24,022 bases of DNA from Trichloromonas sp034002365 (GTDB lineage Bacteria; Desulfobacterota; Desulfuromonadia; Desulfuromonadales; Trichloromonadaceae), in NCBI GenBank assembly GCA_034002365.1, contig JAVFAR010000036.1, forward strand, positions 1 to 24,022. The letters are read 5' to 3'. The translations under genes were made by a program, and so were the position numbers. Shown one piece after another: positions 17,451 through 24,022 of the stretch (within the stretch, counting starts at the first letter, position 1; every line of letters begins with the position of its first letter). The notes under the pieces are model-generated. The model saw nothing but the letters and a program-made list of their open reading frames with translations. It searched no databases and was not told the DNA's origin.

Positions 17451-19352
17451 ATGACCGCGAACAAGCACCCATTCAAAGCCGAGGTCAACAGGATCCTCGA
17501 CCTGATGATTCACTCCCTCTACTCGCACAAGGAAATCTTCCTGCGCGAGCTGATCTCCAACGCCTCGGACGCCATCGACAAGGCCCGCTATCAGGCGCTG
17601 ACCGACAAGTCCCTGCTCGAAGGCGGGGAGGACTGGAAGATCGAGCTGATCCCCGACAAAGCGGCCGGCACCCTGACGGTGCGGGACAACGGCATCGGCA
17701 TGACCCGCGACGAGGCCGTCGAAGCCCTCGGCACCATCGCCCACTCGGGGACCAAGGAGTTCATGAAGCTGCTGGAGAGCCGCGAGGTCAAGGACAATCC
17801 CGAGCTCATCGGCCAGTTCGGCGTCGGTTTCTATTCGGCCTTCATGGTCGCCGATCAGGTCAGCGTCCTCACCCGCAAGGCCGGTGCCGACGCCGAGCAC
17901 GCCGTGCTCTGGGAGTCCAACGCCGACGGCACCTACACCCTGGAAGACGCCGAGAAGCCGACCAGGGGGACGGACGTCATCCTCAAGCTCAAGGACGACG
18001 CCAGGGAGTATCTCGAAGAGTGGGAGCTGCGCAAGATCGTCAAGCAGTATTCCGATTTCATCGAATATCCGGTGGTCATGAACGTCACCCGCTCCCAGCC
18101 CGATCCCGAGGACAAGGAAAAAACCGTCTCCGAAACCAAGGAAGAGACTCTCAACTCGCGCAAGGCGATCTGGCTCAAGGACAAGGCCGGGATCACCGCC
18201 GAGGAATACAACGAATTCTACAAACACATCTCCCATGACTTCACCGATCCGGCTCGGGTGATCCACTACCGCGCCGAGGGCACCACCGAATTCTCGGCCC
18301 TGCTCTACCTGCCGAGCAAGCGCCCCTTCGACATCTTCTATCAGGATTACAAGATCGGCCCGACCCTCTATGTGCGCCGGGTGCAGATCATGGATCACTG
18401 CGAGGCGATGCTGCCGACCTACCTGCGCTTCGTCCGTGGCGTGGTGGAGTCCTCCGATCTGCCCCTCAACGTCAGCCGGGAAATCCTTCAGGACAACAAG
18501 ACCGTCGGGGTCATCAAGAAGAGCCTGACCAAGAAAATCCTCGATACCCTGGCCGAGATGAAAAAAGAGGATATGGAGGCCTACGGCGCCTTCTACGAAC
18601 AGTTCGGCCGCATCCTCAAGGAAGGCATCCATCACGATTTCGAGCGCCGCGAGGCCATCGCCGACCTGCTCCTGTTCGAGTCGACCAAGACCGAGCCCGG
18701 CAAGAAGATCACCCTGGCCGAGTATGTCGAGCGCATGAAGCCGGAGCAGAAGGAAATCTACTACATCACCGGCCCCGACCGCGCCAGCGTCGAGTCCTCC
18801 CCCTACCTGGAGGTGTTCAAGGAAAAAGACATCGAAGTGCTGATTATGACCGACGACTTCGACGACATCATCATCAGCGGCCTGGGCGTCTACAAAGAGA
18901 AGGAATTCCAGTCGGCGATCAAGGGGGATCTCGATCTGGGGGACGGCAAGAAAGAGGAAAAGCAGAAGGAATTCGGCGATCTGCTGGAGCTGATGAAAGA
19001 AGAGCTGAAGGATCTGGTCGCGGCGGTGCGTGTCTCCGGGCGGCTGAAGGATTCGGCGGTCTGCCTGGTCGCCGGCGAGCACGACCTCGATCCGAAGATG
19101 GTCAAGATGTTCCAGGCCATGGGCCAGGAAGTGCCCAAGGGCCAGCGGGTGCTGGAGGTCAATCCCGATCACGAGCTGATCGCGCGCATGAAGGTAATTT
19201 TCGCCGCCGACAAGGAGAGTCCCCGGCTCAAGGAGTACGTCGGCCTGCTCTACGACCAGGCCCTGCTCCTCGAAGGCGAGGCACCCCGCAACCCGGTGGC
19301 CTTCGCCAAGGCCCTCTCGAAACTCATGGCCGAAGGCGCGGGCGAAAACTGA
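17451..19352 (+). CDS. htpG: Molecular chaperone HtpG (Hsp90)
   Basis: The 633-residue bacterial Hsp90, a cytosolic ATP-dependent dimeric chaperone. The GHKL ATP site is complete: E33 and N37 in RELISNASDA, D79 in DNGIGM, GTIAHSGTKEF at about 94-104, and GQFGVGFYSAF at 121-131. The middle domain has LYLPSKRPFDIF, VRRVQIMDHCEAMLPTYLRF and the catalytic-loop region SSDLPLNVSREILQDN. The C-terminal dimerisation domain ends at LMAEGAGEN. The length is near the E. coli protein's. AGGAGG lies 9-10 bases before ATG 17451. It is a single-gene unit with its own promoter and terminator. Confidence 0.99.
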   Translation: MTANKHPFKAEVNRILDLMIHSLYSHKEIFLRELISNASDAIDKARYQALTDKSLLEGGEDWKIELIPDKAAGTLTVRDNGIGMTRDEAVEALGTIAHSGTKEFMKLLESREVKDNPELIGQFGVGFYSAFMVADQVSVLTRKAGADAEHAVLWESNADGTYTLEDAEKPTRGTDVILKLKDDAREYLEEWELRKIVKQYSDFIEYPVVMNVTRSQPDPEDKEKTVSETKEETLNSRKAIWLKDKAGITAEEYNEFYKHISHDFTDPARVIHYRAEGTTEFSALLYLPSKRPFDIFYQDYKIGPTLYVRRVQIMDHCEAMLPTYLRFVRGVVESSDLPLNVSREILQDNKTVGVIKKSLTKKILDTLAEMKKEDMEAYGAFYEQFGRILKEGIHHDFERREAIADLLLFESTKTEPGKKITLAEYVERMKPEQKEIYYITGPDRASVESSPYLEVFKEKDIEVLIMTDDFDDIIISGLGVYKEKEFQSAIKGDLDLGDGKKEEKQKEFGDLLELMKEELKDLVAAVRVSGRLKDSAVCLVAGEHDLDPKMVKMFQAMGQEVPKGQRVLEVNPDHELIARMKVIFAADKESPRLKEYVGLLYDQALLLEGEAPRNPVAFAKALSKLMAEGAGEN

Positions 19353-19377
19353 AGACCGGCTTGAATCAAGGATGAAA

Positions 19378-19421
19378 AGCGGCGGAGCCGGGGGAAATTC
19401 CCGCCTCCGCCGCTGCTTTTT
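19378..19421. terminator. Intrinsic terminator after htpG
   Basis: AGCGGCGGAG (19378-19387) pairs with CTCCGCCGCT (19405-19414), followed by GC and TTTTT. AAAA precedes the left arm, so it may also serve the convergent restriction operon that ends at 19436. Confidence 0.92.
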
Positions 19422-19435
19422 CAAGGGGAGTGAGA

Positions 19436-20080
19436 TTAACCGCCGAGCATCGAATTGTCCTCTGGTGGCGGGTTGTTGCGCAGATAATCCTTCGCCTCGC
19501 GGACGATCTGTTCCGCCGTTTCGCTTCGAGGCCGGCACCGCTCGGCCCAGGGGCGCCCCGGATGCAGGACATCCCAACGGGGACGCAGCCCCGCGTGCCT
19601 TCCGCTGCCGGGATCGTGATTCCCGAAACCGTCGATGAGCTTGTTCCATAGCGGCGCGAATTTGGCGATAAGGAGGGATTCGCCGAGAGGAATCCAGATG
19701 TCGTCGACCGTCAGGTAGCGGCAATGAAAATCGTCGAGATTCAGATTCCGCGCTTCCTCGATGCTTCGGGCATGTTGCGCGAGGCGCGCATGCAAAACCT
19801 TGCCGGGGTGGGCTTCCAGATCGCCCCCTTTGCGCGCCCCTTTCGGCACGGCCTTGCCGACATAGATCGGCGCGGTGAATCTTCCTTCCGTATTACGGGC
19901 GGCGATATCCCTATACGCCGGAAAGTCCCCGACGTAATAAATCGCATAAATACCCGCGCCTTCGAACACCGACAGCTCGGCCATGGGAACCGCCGGACGC
20001 CGCAGCAGCGCCTGGCCGACGCTCTCACCCAGATGACGTTTGTCGAGGGGATTGAAGGGAATGATTCGGCCGGGCGTCAT
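19436..20080 (-). CDS. Eco29kI-family type II restriction endonuclease (GIY-YIG)
   Basis: A 214-residue GIY-YIG nuclease of the Eco29kI restriction family. The core is visible as G43-I-Y45...Y48-Y49 (GIYAIYYVGD) and the second strand IYVGKA at 72-77. R99 and H103 lie in LHARLAQHARS, the metal-binding E134 in GESLLIAKF, and N146 in PLWN; each matches a catalytic role known for Eco29kI. Eco29kI itself cuts CCGCGG, and a similar target is inferred but not shown. It is the last gene of a minus-strand operon, and its ATG overlaps the methyltransferase stop in an ATGA (20077-20080). This arrangement would let methylation appear before cutting. Confidence 0.93.
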   Translation of the reverse strand: MTPGRIIPFNPLDKRHLGESVGQALLRRPAVPMAELSVFEGAGIYAIYYVGDFPAYRDIAARNTEGRFTAPIYVGKAVPKGARKGGDLEAHPGKVLHARLAQHARSIEEARNLNLDDFHCRYLTVDDIWIPLGESLLIAKFAPLWNKLIDGFGNHDPGSGRHAGLRPRWDVLHPGRPWAERCRPRSETAEQIVREAKDYLRNNPPPEDNSMLGG

Positions 20081-21291
20081 GCGACATGCCTCCGCCCGGC
20101 GCGGGAGCGTTGGCGCAGTTCCACCTCGATCAGACGCTCCGCCACCGAGGCGGCGACCCGCCGCCCCAGGGCGACGGGAACGGCGTTGCCGAGCTGCCGC
20201 ATGGTTTCCGTCCAGGAGCCGTGAAAGACGTAGCCGTCGGGAAAGGTTTGCAGCCGCGCCGATTCCCGCGCCGAGAAATAACGCACGGACCCGTTTTCGA
20301 GAACCATCATGTTTTCGCCGCCCGGCACGCCGTGATCCCCCGCCTTCAGGGTTTTCGCGGGCAGGTCGAGGGGGCTACCGGTGTGTCCCGGATAGATCCT
20401 CGCGCCATCCTGAAAATGATGATTGGGGAAGTCCCGCGCCTCCCCCTGGCGCGGGTCGGGCAGGTCGAGCAAGGCATCCCGCACCGTTCGCCAGGGTTTT
20501 TCCGCTGGGGAGAACATCAACGTCGCCAATTTCCGGGCCTTGGCTTGCACGGCGGCCGGCGTCGCCGGCCGAAGCCGGGCCGGAACCTGGTGGAGATCCC
20601 AGTATTCCCCCGTCACCCATTGAGCGTGGAGCAGGGCGTCGAAGCTGTGCGTCGGCCGGGGGAAGGACCAATCCACGCCCAGATCGGAACGAAATCCGAC
20701 GATGAACACCCGCTCGCGTTTTTGCGGAATGCCTTGATCGGCGGCGTTGACCAGGGTGGGTACGACATTGTAGGTCAGGCCGGTCCGATGCAGGGCGCCG
20801 GAGGTTTTCTCCGCCTGGAGTCTTTTCAGATGTTCCGTCCAGTTTTCGTCGTTTTTCGGCGCGACCTCGGGAAATTCCAGTTGCAGAAGGATGTACTGGT
20901 AATAGTTGGCGAAACTGGAACGGGTCAGGCCTTTCACGTTTTCGATGATGAAGGATTTCGGCCGCAGGGCGCGAACCACCGCCACGGTGGCGGGAAACAT
21001 ATCCCGCCGGTCGCCGAAGGCGCGATGCTTGCCCCCCATGGAAAAGGGCTGGCAGGGCGGACCGCCGGCCAACAGATCGATGCCCTCGGGGAGGGAACGC
21101 CAATCGAAGGCGCGCACGTCACCTTCCCACAAGGGCCAATCCACGACCAGGGGATAGCCGCGCTTCTGATTTTCACGGATGGTGTCGCAGGCCCATTTGT
21201 CCCATTCCACCACCGCGAGCGACTCGAATCCCGCCAGGGTCACGCCCATGGCCAGCCCGCCCGCCCCGGCGAAAAGTTCCACCGATTTCAT
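20077..21291 (-). CDS. DNA (cytosine-5) methyltransferase, R-M partner
   Basis: A 404-residue C5-cytosine methyltransferase. Motifs occur in the standard order: I (ELFAGAGG, SAM binding, about 5-12), IV with catalytic C80 (GGPPCQPFS), VI (IIENVKG, 115-121), VIII (QKRERVFIVGF), IX (RESARLQTFPDGY) and X (RQLGNAVPVALG). The target-recognition region lies between VIII and IX. It should methylate and protect the sites cut by the adjacent GIY-YIG enzyme. CCGCGG occurs unremarkably in this window (for example 9940-9945, 12624-12629, 13653-13658). If that is the target, protection must come from methylation and not site avoidance. Start and stop each overlap the neighbouring genes by ATGA. Confidence 0.97.
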   Translation of the reverse strand: MKSVELFAGAGGLAMGVTLAGFESLAVVEWDKWACDTIRENQKRGYPLVVDWPLWEGDVRAFDWRSLPEGIDLLAGGPPCQPFSMGGKHRAFGDRRDMFPATVAVVRALRPKSFIIENVKGLTRSSFANYYQYILLQLEFPEVAPKNDENWTEHLKRLQAEKTSGALHRTGLTYNVVPTLVNAADQGIPQKRERVFIVGFRSDLGVDWSFPRPTHSFDALLHAQWVTGEYWDLHQVPARLRPATPAAVQAKARKLATLMFSPAEKPWRTVRDALLDLPDPRQGEARDFPNHHFQDGARIYPGHTGSPLDLPAKTLKAGDHGVPGGENMMVLENGSVRYFSARESARLQTFPDGYVFHGSWTETMRQLGNAVPVALGRRVAASVAERLIEVELRQRSRAGRRHVA

Positions 21292-21716
21292 CTTTTCCCG
21301 TCCCTCGCTTCGTTCAAAAAATTTTCGACCATCGCGGCCATCCGCCCGACATCGCCCATTTCACATTCCCAAACCACCAGAACCCTCCAGCCCATTTCCA
21401 TCAATTGTTGTTGATGAAGCAAATCCCGTCGCCGATTGGACTCCAGCTTTTCGACCCAGAAGTCCAGGCGGGATTTCGGCAGCCTGGCGAGTTTGCACCC
21501 TTCGTGGCGATGCCAGAAACAGCCATGCATGAAGATAACCGCCCGGCGCGCGGGAAAGACCAGATCCGGGGTGCCGGGGAGTTTCCGGACATGCAGGCGG
21601 TAACGATACCCCATGCCATGGATCAGACGGCGCAGCTTCATTTCCGGGGCCATGCCCTTGCCCCGGATCCTGGCCATGCGCGCGCTTCGTTCCGTCGGCG
21701 AAAGGGTGTCGGTCAA
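21288..21716 (-). CDS. vsr: Very short patch repair endonuclease
   Basis: A 142-residue Vsr mismatch endonuclease, which nicks at T:G mismatches left by deamination of 5-methylcytosine. Read from the TTG at 21714-21716, numbering matches E. coli Vsr: E25, D51 in LPGTPDLVF, H64 and H69 in HGCFWHRH. Zinc ligands are C66, H71, C74 and C118. Thr63 of E. coli is replaced by Met. A longer in-frame reading from 21803 adds 29 residues unlike the family, encoded partly by a tandem repeat. The TTG start fits better and has GGAGGAGG at 21728-21721. It is the first gene of the vsr-methyltransferase-endonuclease operon, overlapping the next by ATGA at 21288-21291. Confidence 0.93.
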   Translation of the reverse strand: MTDTLSPTERSARMARIRGKGMAPEMKLRRLIHGMGYRYRLHVRKLPGTPDLVFPARRAVIFMHGCFWHRHEGCKLARLPKSRLDFWVEKLESNRRRDLLHQQQLMEMGWRVLVVWECEMGDVGRMAAMVENFLNEARDGKR

Positions 21717-21755
21717 TCGGCCTCCTCCGTTGTCCCAAGGAAAGAACGTTTTTGA

Positions 21756-21785
21756 CAGGGTACCTGATAGCAGGGTACCTGATAG
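21756..21785 (-). repeat. Perfect 15-bp tandem repeat with internal dyads upstream of vsr
   Basis: CAGGGTACCTGATAG occurs twice head to tail without a gap. Each copy has a dyad CAGG-GTA-CCTG. It starts 40 bases upstream of the vsr start, where an operator would be expected. A weak minus-strand promoter (TTGAAG, 17 bases, TACCCT) would place its -10 box within the repeat. Operator function is inferred. Confidence 0.6.
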
Positions 21786-21866
21786 GCGGAACTCCTTCAA
21801 CAAGGTTTTCTCCTGCCGATCCCGCCAACGGCAAGGTCTTTGGGCCGACTCCTTTCAACCATCTCA

Positions 21867-21895
21867 TTGGCATCATGAAAAAATCCGGCATACTT
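21867..21895 (+). promoter_or_regulatory. Tentative promoter of the phosphatidyltransferase gene
   Basis: TTGGCA (21867-21872) and ATACTT (21890-21895) are 17 bases apart, 56 bases before the ATG. The -10 match is weak. Confidence 0.3.
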
Positions 21896-21951
21896 GATGT
21901 CAGAGGGAAGCCGGAAGCGCATGGGCCGCGCCATCCCCGATTGGAGGGCGG

Positions 21952-22499
21952 ATGAATCTTCCCAATGCGATCAGCCTGTTGCGCATCCTGCTGGTGGCGC
22001 CTTTTCTCACCGCGGTCATTTATCATAATTACCCCCTGTCCCTGGGGATTTTTCTGGTGGCCGGCTTCTCCGATTTTCTTGACGGTTTCCTGGCCCGTAG
22101 GCTGGGGCAGCAATCCCTCCTCGGCGCCTTTCTCGACCCCCTGGGGGATCGTCTGCTGACCACCGTCGCCTATGTCGCCCTGGCGGTTCAGGGGCTGCTC
22201 CCCCCTGGTTGGCGGTGACGGTGGTGGCCAAGGATCTCTATGTCGGGATCGGCGCCGCCATCCTCTATGTCGCCGGCTATCGCTTCGTCGCCACCGCCAG
22301 CCTCTGGGGAAAGCTGGCGACCCTTCTGCAGTTTCTGACGACCGGCCTGGTGCTCATGGCGGTGGTCGGTTTCTTCCCCTGGCCGTTGTTTCCCCTTTTC
22401 CTCTTGACCGGACTGATCACCATCGTCGCCTGCCTCGATTATATCCGCCAGGGTGTGCGGCTTTTCAGCCTTCACCCCGACCGGGAAGGGGAGGGATGA
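21952..22499 (+). pseudogene. CDP-alcohol phosphatidyltransferase (PgsA-like), one-base frameshift
   Basis: This gene would encode a phospholipid-head-group transferase of about 182 residues, similar in size to PgsA. The CDP-alcohol motif is perfect: D-x2-D-G-x2-A-R-x8-G-x3-D-x3-D in DFLDGFLARRLGQQS and LLGAFLDPLGDR. After GLLPP the first frame runs into GWR and TGA (22216-22218). The second frame, from WLAVTVVAKDLYVG on, carries the remaining membrane helices to 22499. The break lies in a run of six C's at 22200-22205, where seven would restore one frame. It may be a sequencing or assembly error, a real mutation, or a slippage switch. The catalytic motif is before the break, but most membrane segments are after it. 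GGAGGG precedes ATG 21952. Confidence 0.85.
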
Positions 22500-22691
22500 C
22501 GGCCTGTTCGCGACCTTCCGATGCGGCCACGAAGGCCCTGTCTGTCGGGATCTTTTCCCCCGGGGACGGGTTTTTTAATGCATCGCGGCGGGAAGTTGGT
22601 GTAACCTGTTCAGGTTGTCGTACGATTCTCAATGATCTCCGTGGTTGATTAACGAATCACGCCCCAGCGGTTTCCTCCTGTCAGGCTGCTC
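22500..22691. other. Intergenic region with a short palindrome
   Basis: This 192-base spacer has no coding sequence I can support. It contains a poor terminator candidate (CCCG/CGGG followed by TTTTTT near 22562-22576). It also contains a perfect dyad AACCTG-TT-CAGGTT at 22603-22616 about 75 bases before the next start, a plausible operator position. No confident promoter was found. Confidence 0.5.
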
Positions 22692-24022
22692 ATGTCCTTT
22701 TCAAGAAAATCCTGGTCCCGTCGCAATCAGGTCGGCAGTTGGCGCGACCATCAGTCTTCCTTTCCCAAACGTTACCCCCGTTGTGCCTGGCCGCGCGCCC
22801 GGAAGCGGCGGTACTTCCCGTCCGCGCCGGTCGTGGTCGGTGGGCTCGTGCTGCTGGCGCTCTTCGGCCTGTTCGGTTTTATGCGCGGCAACGGCGAAGC
22901 CCCCGCATCGGTTGCCGCGTCGCCGCCGATGGCGGCGGCAGCGATGGTCACTGCCCCGGCAACGGAACCGGTGCCGCGGGCGGAACTTGACCGGGTTTTG
23001 GCGTCGGCGACGGACCCTGCGCCCGTTCCGGCCGTCGAGCCCCTGCCTGAAGTCGATGGGCCGCTCAACCGGGAGCAGGTACGGCAACTGCTCGATGTGC
23101 GGATGTTCGCCGACCTGACCGAGAAAAATCTGATTCTGCCGGTTGCCGACGGCGTCTTGCAGGTGGAGACCAGCCTCGATCCCGATCTGCAGAACTTCCT
23201 GCTTTCCGGCCTTGACCGCAAGAATTCCCGTCATGTCGGCATTGTCGCCATGGACCCCGTCAGCGGCCGGGTGCTGGCCCTGGCCGGTTTCGACCGCACC
23301 GACGCCGCGTGCAATCCCTGTCTGCAAAGCGAATTTCCCGCCGCCAGCATCTTCAAGATCGTCACGGCGGCGACGGCGGTCGATCTGCTCGGCTATTCCG
23401 CCGACTCGCCTATGCATTTCAACGGCGGCAAGCACACCCTCTACAAGGGGCAGCTGACCGAACGGGTCGACCGCAACACGACGACCGTTCCCTTCGCCGA
23501 GGCCTTCGCCGACTCGATCAATCCGGTTTTCGGCAAGCTCGGCGGACTGCGCCTGGGCCGGCCGCTGCTGGAGCGGGCCGCCGCCACCTTTGGTTTCAAC
23601 CAGCCCCTCGACTTCGATGTCAGCCTCCCCCCCAGCCGCTTTCAGGTCAGTGGCGACCCCTATCACTGGGCGGAGATCGCCAGCGGCTTCAATCGACAGA
23701 CGACTATCTCGCCGCTGCATGGCGCGGCGCTGGTCGCGGCGATTCTCAACGAGGGGCGGATGCCGTCGCAAACGGTCGTCGAGCGCATCGCCGACGAGGA
23801 GGGCAAGATCCTTTACCAGGCCGGGCCCGTGCCGGGACGCCGGATCATGACCCCCCGCGCCGCCGGCGAGTTGGCGCGGATGATGGAGGCCACCGTCGCC
23901 ACCGGCACCGCCCGCAAGGCCTTTCGCGGTCACGAGACGGACGCGGTTCTGGCCAATCTGCGTCTCGGCGGCAAGACCGGTTCGATCAGCAACACGACCC
24001 GCGACGTGCGCTACGACTGGTT
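22692..24022 (+). CDS. Penicillin-binding protein transpeptidase, 3' end outside the window
   Basis: An open frame from ATG 22692 to the window end (443 full codons) encodes a membrane-anchored D,D-transpeptidase of peptidoglycan synthesis. The N-terminus is a basic cytoplasmic stretch (1-41), then one TM at about 44-64, and an Ala/Pro-rich linker to about 120. The transpeptidase domain has S219-I-F-K222 (AASIFK), S275-I-N277 (DSINPVFGK) and K428-T-G. No glycosyltransferase domain precedes it, so it is a class B-like or stand-alone transpeptidase. A C207-N-P-C210 pair sits just before the active-site serine and could form a disulfide. The ribosome binding site is weak. The N-terminal 120 residues are unlike FtsI or PBP2, so its exact role is open. 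Confidence 0.9.
   Translation, partial: MSFSRKSWSRRNQVGSWRDHQSSFPKRYPRCAWPRARKRRYFPSAPVVVGGLVLLALFGLFGFMRGNGEAPASVAASPPMAAAAMVTAPATEPVPRAELDRVLASATDPAPVPAVEPLPEVDGPLNREQVRQLLDVRMFADLTEKNLILPVADGVLQVETSLDPDLQNFLLSGLDRKNSRHVGIVAMDPVSGRVLALAGFDRTDAACNPCLQSEFPAASIFKIVTAATAVDLLGYSADSPMHFNGGKHTLYKGQLTERVDRNTTTVPFAEAFADSINPVFGKLGGLRLGRPLLERAAATFGFNQPLDFDVSLPPSRFQVSGDPYHWAEIASGFNRQTTISPLHGAALVAAILNEGRMPSQTVVERIADEEGKILYQAGPVPGRRIMTPRAAGELARMMEATVATGTARKAFRGHETDAVLANLRLGGKTGSISNTTRDVRYDW

Noticed and set aside
17421..19724. 767-residue minus-strand open frame across htpG
   Set aside because: It is the antisense shadow of an unmistakable Hsp90 gene and part of the restriction gene. Repetitive Leu/Gly/Asp composition is typical of such shadows.
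20086..21414. 442-residue plus-strand open frame across the methyltransferase
   Set aside because: Opposite a methyltransferase with motifs I to X in order; no recognisable domain.
22701..23933. 410-residue minus-strand open frame at the window end
   Set aside because: The plus strand here carries SxxK, SxN and KTG transpeptidase motifs in one continuous frame, so the minus frame is a shadow.

Overview
The window is GC-rich, gene-dense bacterial chromosome and looks like a member of the Desulfuromonadales/Geobacter group. This assignment is an inference. It rests on a decayed PpcA-like multiheme cytochrome, a small Ala/Gly-Ser secreted membrane peptide of a kind I associate with that group, and the overall gene style. 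Most of the window is housekeeping or regulatory core genome. One restriction-modification island and two broken genes stand out. I saw no tRNA, rRNA, CRISPR array, insertion sequence or integrase.

Layout. At 1-195 is the 3' end of a small membrane-protein gene, closed by a bidirectional terminator at 211-265. At 286-2822 are three minus-strand genes (GNAT acetyltransferase, M20 metallopeptidase, DUF169 protein). At 2938-7132 are a DUF445 membrane protein and glycogen phosphorylase on the plus strand. At 7230-8789 is an orphan sensor histidine kinase on the minus strand. At 8952-10261 is a class V aminotransferase whose leader is a clear ZTP (pfl) riboswitch with its own terminator and promoter. 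A back-to-back promoter at 10274-10302 starts an unusual secreted mosaic protein (10365-12500) with three partial PhnD-like repeats, a long proline-rich linker and an unrecognised C-terminal domain. At 12529-14768 is the heat-shock operon groES-groEL, with a sigma70-type promoter, a long-armed CIRCE operator and a strong terminator. At 14779-15205 is a c-type cytochrome pseudogene that still has its promoter and a Fur-box-like dyad. At 15323-19421 are a lone molybdopterin oxidoreductase and htpG. At 19436-21716 is a minus-strand operon vsr, C5 cytosine methyltransferase, Eco29kI-type GIY-YIG restriction enzyme, with ATGA overlaps at both junctions. From 21952 to the end are a CDP-alcohol phosphatidyltransferase gene broken by a one-base frameshift in a C tract, and a penicillin-binding transpeptidase that runs off the window.

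How the parts work together. GroES/GroEL and HtpG are protein-folding functions with separate controls; only groESL shows CIRCE. The riboswitch would tie aminotransferase expression to ZMP/ZTP, the signal of low 10-formyl-tetrahydrofolate, and so to serine/glycine and one-carbon supply. The R-M-Vsr cassette defends against foreign DNA, and Vsr repairs the T:G mismatches that its own methyltransferase makes more likely. The most interesting leads are the PhnD-like mosaic protein, the riboswitch-aminotransferase pairing, the cytochrome relic, and the tandem dyads upstream of the R-M operon.
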